Part shown: positions 10,014 to 18,760 of the stretch, piece after piece
How positions within the stretch are numbered: the stretch's first letter is position 1
Layout: every line of letters starts with the position of its first letter
Origin: Parahaliea maris
GTDB taxonomy: Bacteria > Pseudomonadota > Gammaproteobacteria > Pseudomonadales > Halieaceae
DNA length: 64,000 nucleotides
NCBI RefSeq assembly: GCF_008064665.1
Contig: NZ_VRZA01000009.1
Span: forward strand, 62,001-126,000
Reading direction: 5' to 3'
The notes under the pieces: model-generated
What the model saw: only the letters and a program-made list of their open reading frames with translations
The model's database searches: none
Told to the model about the DNA's origin: nothing
Position numbers and translations under genes: made by a program

Positions 10014-11657
10014 ATGACACCCTGCACCCAATTGAAAGACTTGCCCGCCTTCGGCGAGCTGCAAGCGCTCGCGCTCGCCCTGAAATCCGCTGACATCGAG
10101 GGGCTCTTCGCAGGGGCCCCCGATCGTACCGACACTTACCGTGCCGACGCTGCCGGCCTGTGCCTGGACTACTCCAAGCATCTGCTGGACGACGCGGCAC
10201 GCGCCAAGCTGGTCGAACTGGGCGAACAGGCGCAGCTGCCCCAGCGCGCACACGCCTTGCTGAGCGGCGCAGAGATCAACAACACCGAGCACCGCCCCGC
10301 CCTGCACAGCCTGCTGCGCGCCGCCAGCGCCCCGGGCCTCGAAGACAAGTTCGCCGAAGTGGTGGCCACCCGCGGTCGCATGCGCCACTGGGCCGAGCGC
10401 ATCAACCGGGGGCAGCAAACCGGCTTCTCCGGGCAGACCATTACCGACGTGGTCAATATCGGTATCGGCGGCTCAGACCTCGGCCCGCGACTGGTCACCG
10501 AAGCACTGAAACCCTTCCAGGGCGATATCAACTGTCACTATGTGGCCAACGTGGACCCGGCAGATCTGCAGGACACCCTGCTCGACCTCGATCCGGCTTC
10601 CACCCTGTTCATTGTCTGCTCCAAGTCTTTCCGCACCGAAGAGACCCTCGCTAACAGCCTGGCCGCCCGCGAGTGGATGCTGAACGCGGGGGCTACCGAG
10701 GCCGACCTCGACAAGCACTTCCTGGCCATCACCACCAACCTGGCCGCGGCCGCAGACTTCGGTATTTCCGGTGACAACTGCCTGCCCATATGGGACTGGG
10801 TGGGCGGGCGTTACTCGGTATGGTCCGCGGTGGGGCTCAGCTGCGCGATCGCGGTGGGTTGGGACCATTTCGAACAATTCCTGGACGGCGCCGCCGCCAT
10901 GGATGCCCATTTCGCCAGTGCTCCCGTCGACCAGAACCTGCCCATGCTGATGAGCCTGCTGGAAATCTGGTACTGCAACGGCTTCGCCGCCGGCAATCAC
11001 GTGGTGTTGCCCTATGACCAGGGCCTGGCAAAACTGCCGGACTTCCTGCAGCAACTGACCATGGAAAGTAACGGCAAGCGGGTCAGCGCCGAAGGCGCAC
11101 CGCTGAGCTATGACACCGGGCCCGTGTTATGGGGATCCGCCGGCACCATGGGCCAGCACTCCTTCCACCAGTTGCTCCACCAGGGTACGCGCCTGTGCCC
11201 GGTGGACTTTATCCTGCCCCTGACCACGCACACGGGAATGACCGGGCAGCACCGGCGCCTGGTAGCCAACTGCCTGGCCCAGAGCCGGGCCCTGCTGGTG
11301 GGCCGTTCACTGGAGGACGCCCGCGCCTCGCTGCTGGCCCGCGGCCTGAGCGACGCCGAGGCCGCACACCTGGCTCCCCACCTGGCCATGCCCGGCAACC
11401 GCCCTAACAGTGTCATCAGCTTCACCGCTGTGACCCCCCACACTCTCGGCGCATTGATCGCACTGTATGAACACCGCACTTTCTGCAGCGGCCAGCTATG
11501 GGGCATCAACCCCTTTGACCAGTGGGGCGTAGAGTTGGGCAAGGAAATCGGGACAGAAATCCTGGGCCTGATGGAGCAGGCATCGGGGAGCCCCCGAATG
11601 GACCCCGCCACCGATCAACTGATCTCAAAGTGGCGCCAGGCGAACGCTCCCGCCTGA
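10014..11657 (+). CDS. pgi: Glucose-6-phosphate isomerase
   Basis: The 547-residue cytoplasmic enzyme interconverts glucose-6-phosphate and fructose-6-phosphate. Motifs include NIGIGGSDLGPRL (phosphate binding), the first PGI signature in DWVGGRYSVWSAVGL, and the catalytic segment TMESNGKRV. Length is standard. A TTG further upstream is possible, but the ATG at 10014 is preceded by a GGGAAAG-type site and starts at the usual N-terminus. It links glycolysis to the sugar-nucleotide genes at 14.3-18 kb. Confidence 0.96.
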   Translation: MTPCTQLKDLPAFGELQALALALKSADIEGLFAGAPDRTDTYRADAAGLCLDYSKHLLDDAARAKLVELGEQAQLPQRAHALLSGAEINNTEHRPALHSLLRAASAPGLEDKFAEVVATRGRMRHWAERINRGQQTGFSGQTITDVVNIGIGGSDLGPRLVTEALKPFQGDINCHYVANVDPADLQDTLLDLDPASTLFIVCSKSFRTEETLANSLAAREWMLNAGATEADLDKHFLAITTNLAAAADFGISGDNCLPIWDWVGGRYSVWSAVGLSCAIAVGWDHFEQFLDGAAAMDAHFASAPVDQNLPMLMSLLEIWYCNGFAAGNHVVLPYDQGLAKLPDFLQQLTMESNGKRVSAEGAPLSYDTGPVLWGSAGTMGQHSFHQLLHQGTRLCPVDFILPLTTHTGMTGQHRRLVANCLAQSRALLVGRSLEDARASLLARGLSDAEAAHLAPHLAMPGNRPNSVISFTAVTPHTLGALIALYEHRTFCSGQLWGINPFDQWGVELGKEIGTEILGLMEQASGSPRMDPATDQLISKWRQANAPA

Positions 11658-11721
11658 AGCGTCCTACCGCCACACTCGCCGGGCAACGCTTCGTACCCGG
11701 AAAAGCGCTCGCGTCACCAAT

Positions 11722-12014
11722 ATGAGAGCACAACACACTTTTCGTCGCTCGCTGCTGGCGAGCGCAGTCTGTCTCGCCGGAGCGGCTGGCGCCCAGGCCC
11801 AGGAAGCGCTGGATTGTGCCGGTGGCTTCGCCCGCCAGATTGCTTTGGGGGATTGTGGGACAGCTTTGCAATCCGTGGATTCGCAGGGGATGATAACCCG
11901 CCCTCCGGCTACCTGATCAATGGCTTCAGCGGCGGCCGCGGCTTCAGTGATAACCGCGACGCATCCAACATCGATACCATCGAGATTCTCAAGGGTCCCG
12001 GCGCGGGTTACTGA
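11722..12014 (+). pseudogene. Remnant of a TonB-dependent outer-membrane receptor
   Basis: The region starts with a good signal peptide (RRSLLASAVCLAGAAGAQAQ) in one frame, which stops after 64 codons. From about 11850 another frame encodes WDSFAIRGFAGDD, SGYLINGF and DASNIDTIEILKGPGAGY, a recognisable piece of the TonB-receptor plug domain (family pattern: R-G-F ... D-A-S-N-I-E-x-I-E-V-L-K-G-P). It ends at a stop at 12012-12014. The N-terminus of the mature protein, the end of the plug and the whole beta-barrel (roughly 600 residues) are missing. A deletion plus frameshift best explains this; the product cannot function as a receptor. Confidence 0.75.
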
Positions 12015-12077
12015 TGGCTTGAGGGGGTGGGGGGAAGCACCGACTCGCAATCGCGGACCGGTGCAGCGGCAGGATGC

Positions 12078-13604
12078 CTACGCCAGGTTCCCCTGGCAGA
12101 GATACTTGAACTGCAGGTAGTCGTCGAGGCCGTAGTGCGAGCCCTCACGACCGTAGCCCGACTCCTTGATCCCGCCGAACGGTGCCACCTCGCTGGCGAA
12201 CACCCCTTCGTTGATACCGATCACGCCCGCTTCCAGCTGGCCGGACACCCGCCAGATCCGGGCCGGGTCCTGGGAGTAGAAATACGCCGCCAGGCCATAG
12301 GAGGTGTCGTTCGCCCGATTAATCACGTCGGCTTCGTCCGTGAAGCGGAACAATGGCACCAGTGGGCCAAAGGTCTCCTCGCAGTGCAGAGTCATGCTTT
12401 CCTTGGCATCGCCGAGGATGGTCGGCGCGTAATAGAAGGGACCATCGGCAATCTCATTGCGCACCGAGTGGCCGCCGGTGATCAGGGTCGCCCCCTGGTC
12501 CAGGGCGTCGCGCACATGGCGTTCAATTTTCTCGATGGCGCGGCCGTTGATCATGGGGCCGACCAGGGAGTCCTCGCGCTCGGCGGGGCCGATGGTCAGT
12601 GCCTCCACGGCGACCTTCAACTGCTCCACGAACTCGGCGTAGACGGCGTCGTGCACATACACCCGGTTGGGGCTGACACAGGTCTGGCCGCTGTTGCGGA
12701 ACTTGCCGCGCATCAGGCCGTCGACCGCCGCCGGAATGTCCGCATCCTCGAACACGATAAACGGGGCATTGCCACCCAACTCCAGCGACAGGCGCTTGAG
12801 GGTATCGGAAGAGGCCCGCGCCAAGTATTTGCCGACCGGCGTGGAGCCAGTGAAGGTCAGCTTGCGTACCCGTGGATCGTTCAACCAACTGCCCACCGTA
12901 TCTGGCGTACCGGGTCGGGACGCGGTGACGATGTTGATCACACCCGCCGGGAAGCCCGCCTCCTCTGCGAGGGCCACCAGCGCCAGCGCCGTCAGCGGCG
13001 TGTCTTCGGCCGGCTTGGCGACCACCGTGCAGCCCGCCGCCAGGGCCGGCGCAATCTTGCGCGCGATCATCGCCAGCGGGAAGTTCCAAGGCGTTACTGC
13101 CGCCACCACACCCACCGGCTCACGGACCACCATCTGCTGACGCCCGGGCATACCCGGCACCAGCATGTCGCCGTTACTGCGCACGGCCTGTTCCGCGAAC
13201 CACTCAACATAGGCGGCGCCGAAGGTCGCCTCGCCGCGCGCCTCCGCCAGCGGCTTGCCCTGTTCACGGGACATCAGCCGCGCCAGGTCCTCGCTGTTGT
13301 CCAGAATAAGTTGGTGCCAGCGCTTCAACAGCCTGGAGCGGTCGCGGGCACTGACATTGCGCCAGCTGGTAAAGGCGCGGGCCGCGGCATTGGCGGCGGC
13401 TTTACCGTCCTCTGCCGTGCTGTCCGGCACCCGGCTGAAAACTGTGTCGGTAGCCGGATCGCTGACCTCGTGCCAGCCGCCCTTGACCGCGTCACACCAT
13501 GTGCCATTGATAAAATTCTGGCCGCGCATCAGGTCCGGACGCGACAGGGCCAGCGGGGACTCGTCCCGCAGTTCGTTCATTTTTGCGCTCATATCTGCAC
13601 TCAT
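12078..13604 (-). CDS. gabD: NAD(P)-dependent succinate-semialdehyde dehydrogenase
   Basis: A 508-residue ALDH that oxidises succinate semialdehyde to succinate, feeding GABA or related carbon into the TCA cycle. Visible features are TPWNFPLAM, the GabD-like KPAEDTPLTALAL, FTGSTPVGK, catalytic Glu in LELGGNAP, nucleophile in NSGQTCVSPNR, and PFGGIKESGYGREGS. The first 25 residues are a short extension with alternative Met starts; the family start may be nearer residue 20-26. It appears intact although the genes before it on the strand are remnants. Aminotransferase plus semialdehyde dehydrogenase is a normal GABA or polyamine pair, so it probably belonged to that operon. Confidence 0.88.
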   Translation of the reverse strand: MSADMSAKMNELRDESPLALSRPDLMRGQNFINGTWCDAVKGGWHEVSDPATDTVFSRVPDSTAEDGKAAANAAARAFTSWRNVSARDRSRLLKRWHQLILDNSEDLARLMSREQGKPLAEARGEATFGAAYVEWFAEQAVRSNGDMLVPGMPGRQQMVVREPVGVVAAVTPWNFPLAMIARKIAPALAAGCTVVAKPAEDTPLTALALVALAEEAGFPAGVINIVTASRPGTPDTVGSWLNDPRVRKLTFTGSTPVGKYLARASSDTLKRLSLELGGNAPFIVFEDADIPAAVDGLMRGKFRNSGQTCVSPNRVYVHDAVYAEFVEQLKVAVEALTIGPAEREDSLVGPMINGRAIEKIERHVRDALDQGATLITGGHSVRNEIADGPFYYAPTILGDAKESMTLHCEETFGPLVPLFRFTDEADVINRANDTSYGLAAYFYSQDPARIWRVSGQLEAGVIGINEGVFASEVAPFGGIKESGYGREGSHYGLDDYLQFKYLCQGNLA

Positions 13605-13612
13605 CGTTATTA

Positions 13613-13821
13613 TTACTGACTGACCAGTGCAGCGATGGCGCTGCCCAGATCCTGTGTGCTGGCCGAACCACCGAGGTCGGGCGCATGCGGCCCGGTGACC
13701 AGCGCCTCCTCGATCGCACGGACAATGGCATCGTGGGCCTCGCGACAGGCGCCCTGCCCTGCGCCGAGGAAGTCCAGCATCATGGCGCCGGACCAGACAT
13801 AGTGAATGCGTTATTTGTCAT
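13613..13821 (-). pseudogene. Remnant of an isocitrate/isopropylmalate dehydrogenase-family gene (malate/tartrate type)
   Basis: On the minus strand a start-like ATG at 13821 is followed by a few codons (MTNNAF). The reading then switches frame into SGAMMLDFLG, AHDAIVRAIEEAL and PDLGGSASTQDLG before a TAA at 13613. The second part is the C-terminal end of the decarboxylating dehydrogenase family that includes IPM, D-malate and tartrate dehydrogenases. About 280 central residues, including the substrate and Mg2+ sites, are absent. The stop is 9 bp before gabD, suggesting the original operon order. Confidence 0.7.
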
Positions 13822-13823
13822 GA

Positions 13824-14219
13824 TTACTCCACCGCCTTCGCGACTTCGGGCTGCTTGAGCAGCATGTCCAGGGAGAGCCTCAGGCGTTCGAACAGGATAT
13901 CGAACTCCTGCTCGCTGAAGGTTAGTGCCGGGGCAAAGCCGAGGATGTTATCACCAAAAGCGCGGAATACGATACCGGTGTCCCAGTCGATGCGGCTCAG
14001 GCGTTCGCGCAGCTTGAGGGAGGGGTCGAATCGCGCTTTGGTCCCTTTGTCGGCAACCAGCTCCAGAGCTCCAAGGAGGCCGCACTGGCGGGCATCGCCT
14101 ACCAGGGGATGGTCCAGCATGCCCTGCAGCTTGTTCTCGAAATACGGCGCCAAGGTCATCAGGTCCAGCTCAACGCCTTCCGCCTCACAGGCAAACAGGG
14201 GGCCGGTACCGCCAAAGCC
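13824..14219 (-). pseudogene. Internally deleted class III aminotransferase (omega-aminotransferase type)
   Basis: The frame runs from about 14219. It reads GFGGTGPLFACEAEGVELDLMT, which is the segment just before the PLP-lysine in class III aminotransferases. It then passes without a stop into PYFENKLQGMLDHPLVGDAR and GLLGALELV, the C-terminal domain, ending at 13824. The PLP-binding lysine region and about 100 following residues are missing at the junction near 14150, and the entire N-terminal half upstream of 14219 is also missing. A 111-residue ORF from the Met at 14159 remains, but it cannot be active. Confidence 0.75.
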
Positions 14220-14226
14220 GTGACAA

Positions 14227-14259
14227 GGGTGCTGCCCTGCCTATGCGGGAGCAGCACCC
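14227..14259. repeat. Hairpin at the edge of the aminotransferase remnant
   Basis: GGGTGCTGC (14227-14235) pairs perfectly with GCAGCACCC (14251-14259). The loop contains CTATGCGGGAGC, a 12-mer also found between hairpin repeats A and B (7640-7651). It marks where homology to the aminotransferase ends. Confidence 0.5.
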
Positions 14260-14316
14260 GAATCCGGAACGCATGCAAGGTGAGTAATCGAAGGTGACAG
14301 GCAACCCTGTCGCCCG

Positions 14317-15675
14317 CTACAGCAGTGCGAGGAGCTCTTTTGTTTTTTGCTGCATCAGCGCCGCGTCACCACGCGACTCGACGTTGAGTCGCACCACCGG
14401 CTCGGTGTTGGACATTCGCAGGTTGAAGCGCCAGTCACCAAAACTCATGCTCAGGCCGTCGACTTTCTCTACGGCCTCCGCGCTGTCAGCATAGCGCTGC
14501 TCTACCAGGGCCAGCACTGCTGCCGGATCGTCAATGGTGCGATTGATCTCACCACTGCAGGGATAGGCCGCCATGCGCTCCGCCACCATGGCGGACAGGG
14601 GCTTGCCGTGCTGGGCCATCAGGCCGGTGACCAGCAGCCAGGGAATCATGCCACTGTCGCAGTAGGCGAAGTCACGGAAGTAATGGTGGGCGCTCATCTC
14701 GCCACCGTAGACCGCATTCTCCTTGCGCATTCTTTCCTTGATGAAGGCGTGACCGGTCTTGCTCTGGATGGGCACGCCGCCCAGGGATTCGGTAATGGCC
14801 ACGGTGTTCCAGGTCAGGCGCGGGTCGTGAACGATGCCGGCACCGGGTTCCTTTTGCAGGAACGCCTCCGCCAGCAAACCCACCAGGTAATAGCCCTCGA
14901 TAAATTCGCCGCGCTCGTCGAAGAAGAAACAGCGGTCGAAATCACCGTCCCAGGCGATGCCCAGGTCAGCACCGTGTTCACGAACGGCCGCGATGGTCGC
15001 GCTGCGGTTTTCTTCCAGCAGGGGGTTGGGCACGCCATTGGGAAAGTGACCGTCGGGCTGGTGGTGCAGTTTGATGAACTCAAAGGGCAGGTGGGGCTCC
15101 AGCAGGTCGACGATACGACCGGCGCCACCGTTGCCGGCATCCACCACGATTTTCAGGGGCTCGAGGGCCGCGACATCGATGTAGCCCAGCAGGTGCTCCA
15201 CGTAGGCCGCGTCGGTATCGAGAGAATGCAACTGCCCGCGCTGTGCTGCCGGTGCAAATTCGTTGCGCTCCGCCAGGTCGCGGATGTCGAACAGGCCGGT
15301 ATCCCCGGAAATCGGCTTGGACTCCTCGCGCACGAACTTCATGCCGTTGTAGTCCTTGGGATTGTGGCTCGCCGTTACGGCGATACCACCGTCCATGCCC
15401 GCGTGGGAGGTCGCGAAATAGATCTCCTCGGTACCGCTGAGGCCGATGTCGTAGACATCGACCCCCTGCTCCAGCAGACCCTCGCTGAGAGCGGCCTTGA
15501 TGGCCTCGCTGGTCAGGCGAATGTCGTGGCCGACCACCACCTTCTTCGGTTTGACTACCTCGGCATAGGCGCGGCCAATACGGCGGGCGATATCCTCGTT
15601 GAGCTGGTCGGGAATGCGACCGCGAACGTCGTAGGCTTTAAAACAAGTGATCTTTCCGGTGTTGCCAGCGTCCAC
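14317..15675 (-). CDS. manB: Phosphomannomutase (phosphohexomutase superfamily)
   Basis: The 452-residue enzyme interconverts mannose-6-phosphate and mannose-1-phosphate for GDP-mannose synthesis. It shows the CpsG-type start [11 protein letters not shown], the phosphoserine loop VTASHNP, the metal loop DGDFDRC, the sugar loop [10 protein letters not shown], and the phosphate-binding [15 protein letters not shown]. The open frame can start 19 codons earlier inside galU. A GTG at 15675, one base after the galU stop and preceded by AAGGA, matches the family N-terminus and was chosen. It is the last gene of manC-galU-manB. Confidence 0.92.
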   Translation of the reverse strand: MDAGNTGKITCFKAYDVRGRIPDQLNEDIARRIGRAYAEVVKPKKVVVGHDIRLTSEAIKAALSEGLLEQGVDVYDIGLSGTEEIYFATSHAGMDGGIAVTASHNPKDYNGMKFVREESKPISGDTGLFDIRDLAERNEFAPAAQRGQLHSLDTDAAYVEHLLGYIDVAALEPLKIVVDAGNGGAGRIVDLLEPHLPFEFIKLHHQPDGHFPNGVPNPLLEENRSATIAAVREHGADLGIAWDGDFDRCFFFDERGEFIEGYYLVGLLAEAFLQKEPGAGIVHDPRLTWNTVAITESLGGVPIQSKTGHAFIKERMRKENAVYGGEMSAHHYFRDFAYCDSGMIPWLLVTGLMAQHGKPLSAMVAERMAAYPCSGEINRTIDDPAAVLALVEQRYADSAEAVEKVDGLSMSFGDWRFNLRMSNTEPVVRLNVESRGDAALMQQKTKELLALL

Positions 15676-15676
15676 G

Positions 15677-16510
15677 TCAGCCCTGTTCCTTCTGGTAGAT
15701 GTTCTCGTAGACGTAGTTGGTGGCCTCGACAAAGCCGGGCACGCTACCGCAGTCGAAGCGCCGGCCCTTGAATTTGTAGGCCATCACGCAACCCTGTTTG
15801 GCCTGGGTCTGCAGGGCGTCGGTCAACTGCAGCTCGCCGTTGGCGCCGGGGGGCGTATCGCGGATGATGTCGAAGATATCAGGCGTCAGGATGTAGCGAC
15901 CGATAATGGCGAGGTTGGAGGGCGCATCCTTCGGGTCCGGCTTCTCCACCATGGAGTCGACCCGGTAAATACCGTCCTTCAAGGGCTCGCCGGCGATCAC
16001 ACCGTACTTGTGGACCTGATCTTCCGGCACTTCCTGGATGGCGACGATGGAGCAACGGAACTGCTTGTACAATTCGGCCATCTGCGACAGCACGCCGGGG
16101 CCGTCATTGATACAGAGGTCATCCGACAGGATCACGCCAAAAGGCTCGTTGCCAATCAGCGAGTGGCCGGTAAGGATGGCGTGGCCCAGGCCCAGCATTT
16201 CCCGCTGCCGCACCATGGTGAAGATCCCGTTATCCAGCACATTGCGAATACTGTCGAGATAGACTTCCTTGCCGGTGCCGGAGATCTGGTGTTCCAGCTC
16301 GTAGTTGATGTCGAAGTGGTCGGCAATGGAGCGCTTGCCGCGGCCCGTGACCATGGCGCAGGTATTCATCCCCGCCTCGATGGCTTCCTCCACGCCGTAC
16401 TGCACCAGGGGTTTGTTAACAACCGGCAGCATCTCCTTGGGCATGCTTTTTGTGGCTGGCAAAAAACGGGTGCCATAGCCGGCTACCGGGAACAGGCATT
16501 TCTTGATCAT
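15677..16510 (-). CDS. galU: UTP-glucose-1-phosphate uridylyltransferase
   Basis: The 277-residue nucleotidyltransferase makes UDP-glucose from UTP and glucose-1-phosphate. It has the N-terminal nucleotide loop [19 protein letters not shown], the active-site segment VILSDDLC, and VEKPDP. Length is typical of small bacterial GalU. Its start overlaps the manC stop by 4 bp (ATGA), indicating translational coupling. UDP-glucose is a likely donor for the WcaJ-type initiating transferase at 57.9 kb. Confidence 0.95.
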   Translation of the reverse strand: MIKKCLFPVAGYGTRFLPATKSMPKEMLPVVNKPLVQYGVEEAIEAGMNTCAMVTGRGKRSIADHFDINYELEHQISGTGKEVYLDSIRNVLDNGIFTMVRQREMLGLGHAILTGHSLIGNEPFGVILSDDLCINDGPGVLSQMAELYKQFRCSIVAIQEVPEDQVHKYGVIAGEPLKDGIYRVDSMVEKPDPKDAPSNLAIIGRYILTPDIFDIIRDTPPGANGELQLTDALQTQAKQGCVMAYKFKGRRFDCGSVPGFVEATNYVYENIYQKEQG

Positions 16511-17952
16511 ATGCGGTTATCCTCGTCGTCGGTTTCGCCACAGCCACCCTCGCGGCCGTAGACATCTTCAAAGCGAACGATATCGTCCTCGCCCAGATAG
16601 GCGCCCGACTGGACTTCGATGAGTTCCAGCGGGATCTTGCCGGGATTGGCAAGGCGGTGCTTGTGACCCAGCGGTATGTAGGTGGATTCGTCTTCGGCCA
16701 GCATGAAGACCCTGTCCTCGCAGGTCACCTCGGCGGTGCCGTGCACCACGATCCAGTGCTCGGCCCGGTGGTGATGCATCTGCAGGGAGAGTTTCTGGCC
16801 CGGATTGACGATGATCCGCTTCACCTGGAAGCGGTCGGACTCCACCAGGGACTCGTAGGAGCCCCAGGGGCGATAAACCTTGGCGTGCAGCTCGGCCTCC
16901 CCGCGCTGCCCGGCCTTAAGCGCGGTCACGATACGCTTGACGTTCTGCACCTGGTCGCGGTCCGCCACCAGCACCGCGTCGGCGGTTTCCACCACTACCA
17001 GGTTCTCGACCCCGGTGGCGGCCACCAGCCGCGAGTCGCTGCGAAAATAACTGTTACTGCAGTTGTCGAGCAGCACGTCACCACTGGTGACGTTGCCGCT
17101 GGCATCCTGTGCACCCACTTCCCACAGGGCCGACCAGGCGCCGATATCCGACCAGCCGCAATCCAGGGCCACCACACCACCGGCGCCGGTGTGCTCCATC
17201 ACCGCGTAATCGATGCTGTCCGCCGGGCAGCGGTTGAAGGCGGCGGCCTCAGGCCGTACAAAATCCATATCGGTCGCGGCGCCTGCCATGGCCTCGCGAC
17301 AGGCTTCCAGCATGGCCGGGGCGTGCCGCTCGAGCTCGGCGAGGTAAGCGTCCGCGCGCAGCAGGAACATGCCGCTGTTCCACAGGAATTCGCCGCTTTC
17401 CAGATAGCCCCGGGCGGTCGCCTCATCGGGCTTTTCCACAAAGCGATCCAGTTCGTACACATCGGCTCCCAGCTCATTACCACGGCGGATGTAACCGTAA
17501 CCGGTTTCCGGCTTGGAGGGCACCACACCAAAGGTCATAAGACGACCCGTTTGGGCCAACGGCAGGGCACAGGCTACCGCCTCGGTAAAGGCTTCCACCT
17601 GCTGGATCAGGTGATCCGCCGGCAGCACCAGCATGATCGCTTCCGGGTCTGTGGCCTGCAGGTGCAGGGCAGCCAGGGCCACGGCGGGCGCGGTATTGCG
17701 GCCGGCGGGCTCGAGGATCAGGGCGGTGGGCTCGATGGTAATCTGGCGCAATTGCTCAGCCACCATGAAGCGGTGCTCCTCGTTGCACACCACCAGGGGC
17801 GCCGCGGCCTCGAGGCCGGCAGTGCGTTGCAGGGTGGCCTGCAACATGGACATCTCCCCGGCCAGCGGCAGCAACTGCTTGGGGTGAAGTTCGCGGGACA
17901 CGGGCCAGAGCCGGCTACCGACCCCTCCCGAAAGTAATACGGGGACTAACAT
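16507..17952 (-). CDS. manC: Mannose-1-phosphate guanylyltransferase / mannose-6-phosphate isomerase
   Basis: A 481-residue bifunctional enzyme making GDP-mannose. The nucleotidyltransferase domain has LLSGGVGSRLWPVSRELHPKQ-type loop residues near position 10 and FVEKPD. The C-terminal cupin (about 350-470) has the type II isomerase signature SLQMHHHRAEHW and the RPWGSYE lead-in. The ATG at 17952 follows AGGAATGAT; the longer open frame upstream is not family sequence. It is the first gene of the sugar-nucleotide operon and divergent from fabA. Confidence 0.95.
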   Translation of the reverse strand: MLVPVLLSGGVGSRLWPVSRELHPKQLLPLAGEMSMLQATLQRTAGLEAAAPLVVCNEEHRFMVAEQLRQITIEPTALILEPAGRNTAPAVALAALHLQATDPEAIMLVLPADHLIQQVEAFTEAVACALPLAQTGRLMTFGVVPSKPETGYGYIRRGNELGADVYELDRFVEKPDEATARGYLESGEFLWNSGMFLLRADAYLAELERHAPAMLEACREAMAGAATDMDFVRPEAAAFNRCPADSIDYAVMEHTGAGGVVALDCGWSDIGAWSALWEVGAQDASGNVTSGDVLLDNCSNSYFRSDSRLVAATGVENLVVVETADAVLVADRDQVQNVKRIVTALKAGQRGEAELHAKVYRPWGSYESLVESDRFQVKRIIVNPGQKLSLQMHHHRAEHWIVVHGTAEVTCEDRVFMLAEDESTYIPLGHKHRLANPGKIPLELIEVQSGAYLGEDDIVRFEDVYGREGGCGETDDEDNRI

Positions 17953-18114
17953 ATCATTCCTGTTGTTCTGGGCCCCAAGGTACCGGGCCTGTAAAGAGCC
18001 CTGCAATAACCAAGCCGACTCTGCGGGACCGCCATGTTAGCCGATAGCCAGAGTGCCACGCCAGCCGCCTCCCGTGCTGGACTTGTGGGCCGCAACCATT
18101 AGAATGGGCACGCT

Positions 18115-18130
18115 TGACTGAATACAGTCA
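18115..18130. promoter_or_regulatory. Palindrome in the manC-fabA divergent region
   Basis: TGACTG-AATA-CAGTCA is a perfect 6-bp inverted repeat overlapping TTGACT. It lies about 107 bp before fabA and 163 bp before manC. It could be an operator for unsaturated-fatty-acid control of fabAB (a FabR/DesT-like role), but the sequence does not match the sites I know for those proteins. Confidence 0.35.
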
Positions 18131-18153
18131 GACACAACCATAGAATCAATATC

Positions 18154-18197
18154 CGAACCGGCCTGCACCATACCGGTTCGCACCCGCCCCGAACCGG
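18154..18197. repeat. Triple CGAACCGG motif in the fabA upstream region
   Basis: CGAACCGG (18154-18161) pairs with CCGGTTCG (18173-18180) across an 11-base loop. CGAACCGG occurs again at 18190-18197. The second and third copies could form an alternative, mutually exclusive hairpin about 40 bp upstream of fabA. Confidence 0.35.
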
Positions 18198-18236
18198 CGC
18201 GCCCATAGTGCGATCACGGGCTAAACTGGAATCTAT

Positions 18237-18752
18237 ATGACCGGAAAAAGTGCATACGCCAAAGAGGAACTCGTCGCCTGCGGACTGGGCGAACTGTTTG
18301 GCCCTGGCAACGCTCAATTGCCCACCGACAACATGCTGATGCTGGATCGCATCACGCACATCGCCTCGGAGGGCGGGAAGTATGGCAAGGGAGAGATTGT
18401 CGCCGAGCTCGACATTCACCCCGACCTCTGGTTCTTCCAGTGCCACTTTCCCGGTGACCCTGTGATGCCAGGCTGCCTCGGCCTCGATGCCATGTGGCAG
18501 TTGGTCGGGTTCTTCCTCGGCTGGCGCGAAAACCCCGGTCGCGGCCGTGCGCTGGGCTCCGGCGAGGTGAAATTCACCGGCCAGATCCTGCCCACCGCCA
18601 ACAAAGTAACCTATAACATTCATATGAAGCGTGTGATCGAGCGCAAACTGGTCATGGGCATTGCCGATGGCAGCGTCTCAGTAGACGGCCGCGAGATCTA
18701 CACCGCCTCCGACCTCCGGGTCGGCCTGTTCAGTTCCACGGAGTCCTTCTAG
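18237..18752 (+). CDS. fabA: 3-hydroxydecanoyl-ACP dehydratase/isomerase
   Basis: The 171-residue hot-dog enzyme dehydrates 3-hydroxydecanoyl-ACP and isomerises trans-2 to cis-3-decenoyl-ACP, the branch point of anaerobic unsaturated fatty acid synthesis. The active-site segment [20 protein letters not shown] holds the catalytic His, and the helix with Asp follows. Length is identical to typical FabA. It is 8 bp upstream of fabB, the usual fabAB operon. Confidence 0.97.
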   Translation: MTGKSAYAKEELVACGLGELFGPGNAQLPTDNMLMLDRITHIASEGGKYGKGEIVAELDIHPDLWFFQCHFPGDPVMPGCLGLDAMWQLVGFFLGWRENPGRGRALGSGEVKFTGQILPTANKVTYNIHMKRVIERKLVMGIADGSVSVDGREIYTASDLRVGLFSSTESF

Positions 18753-18760
18753 GTCCAGCT

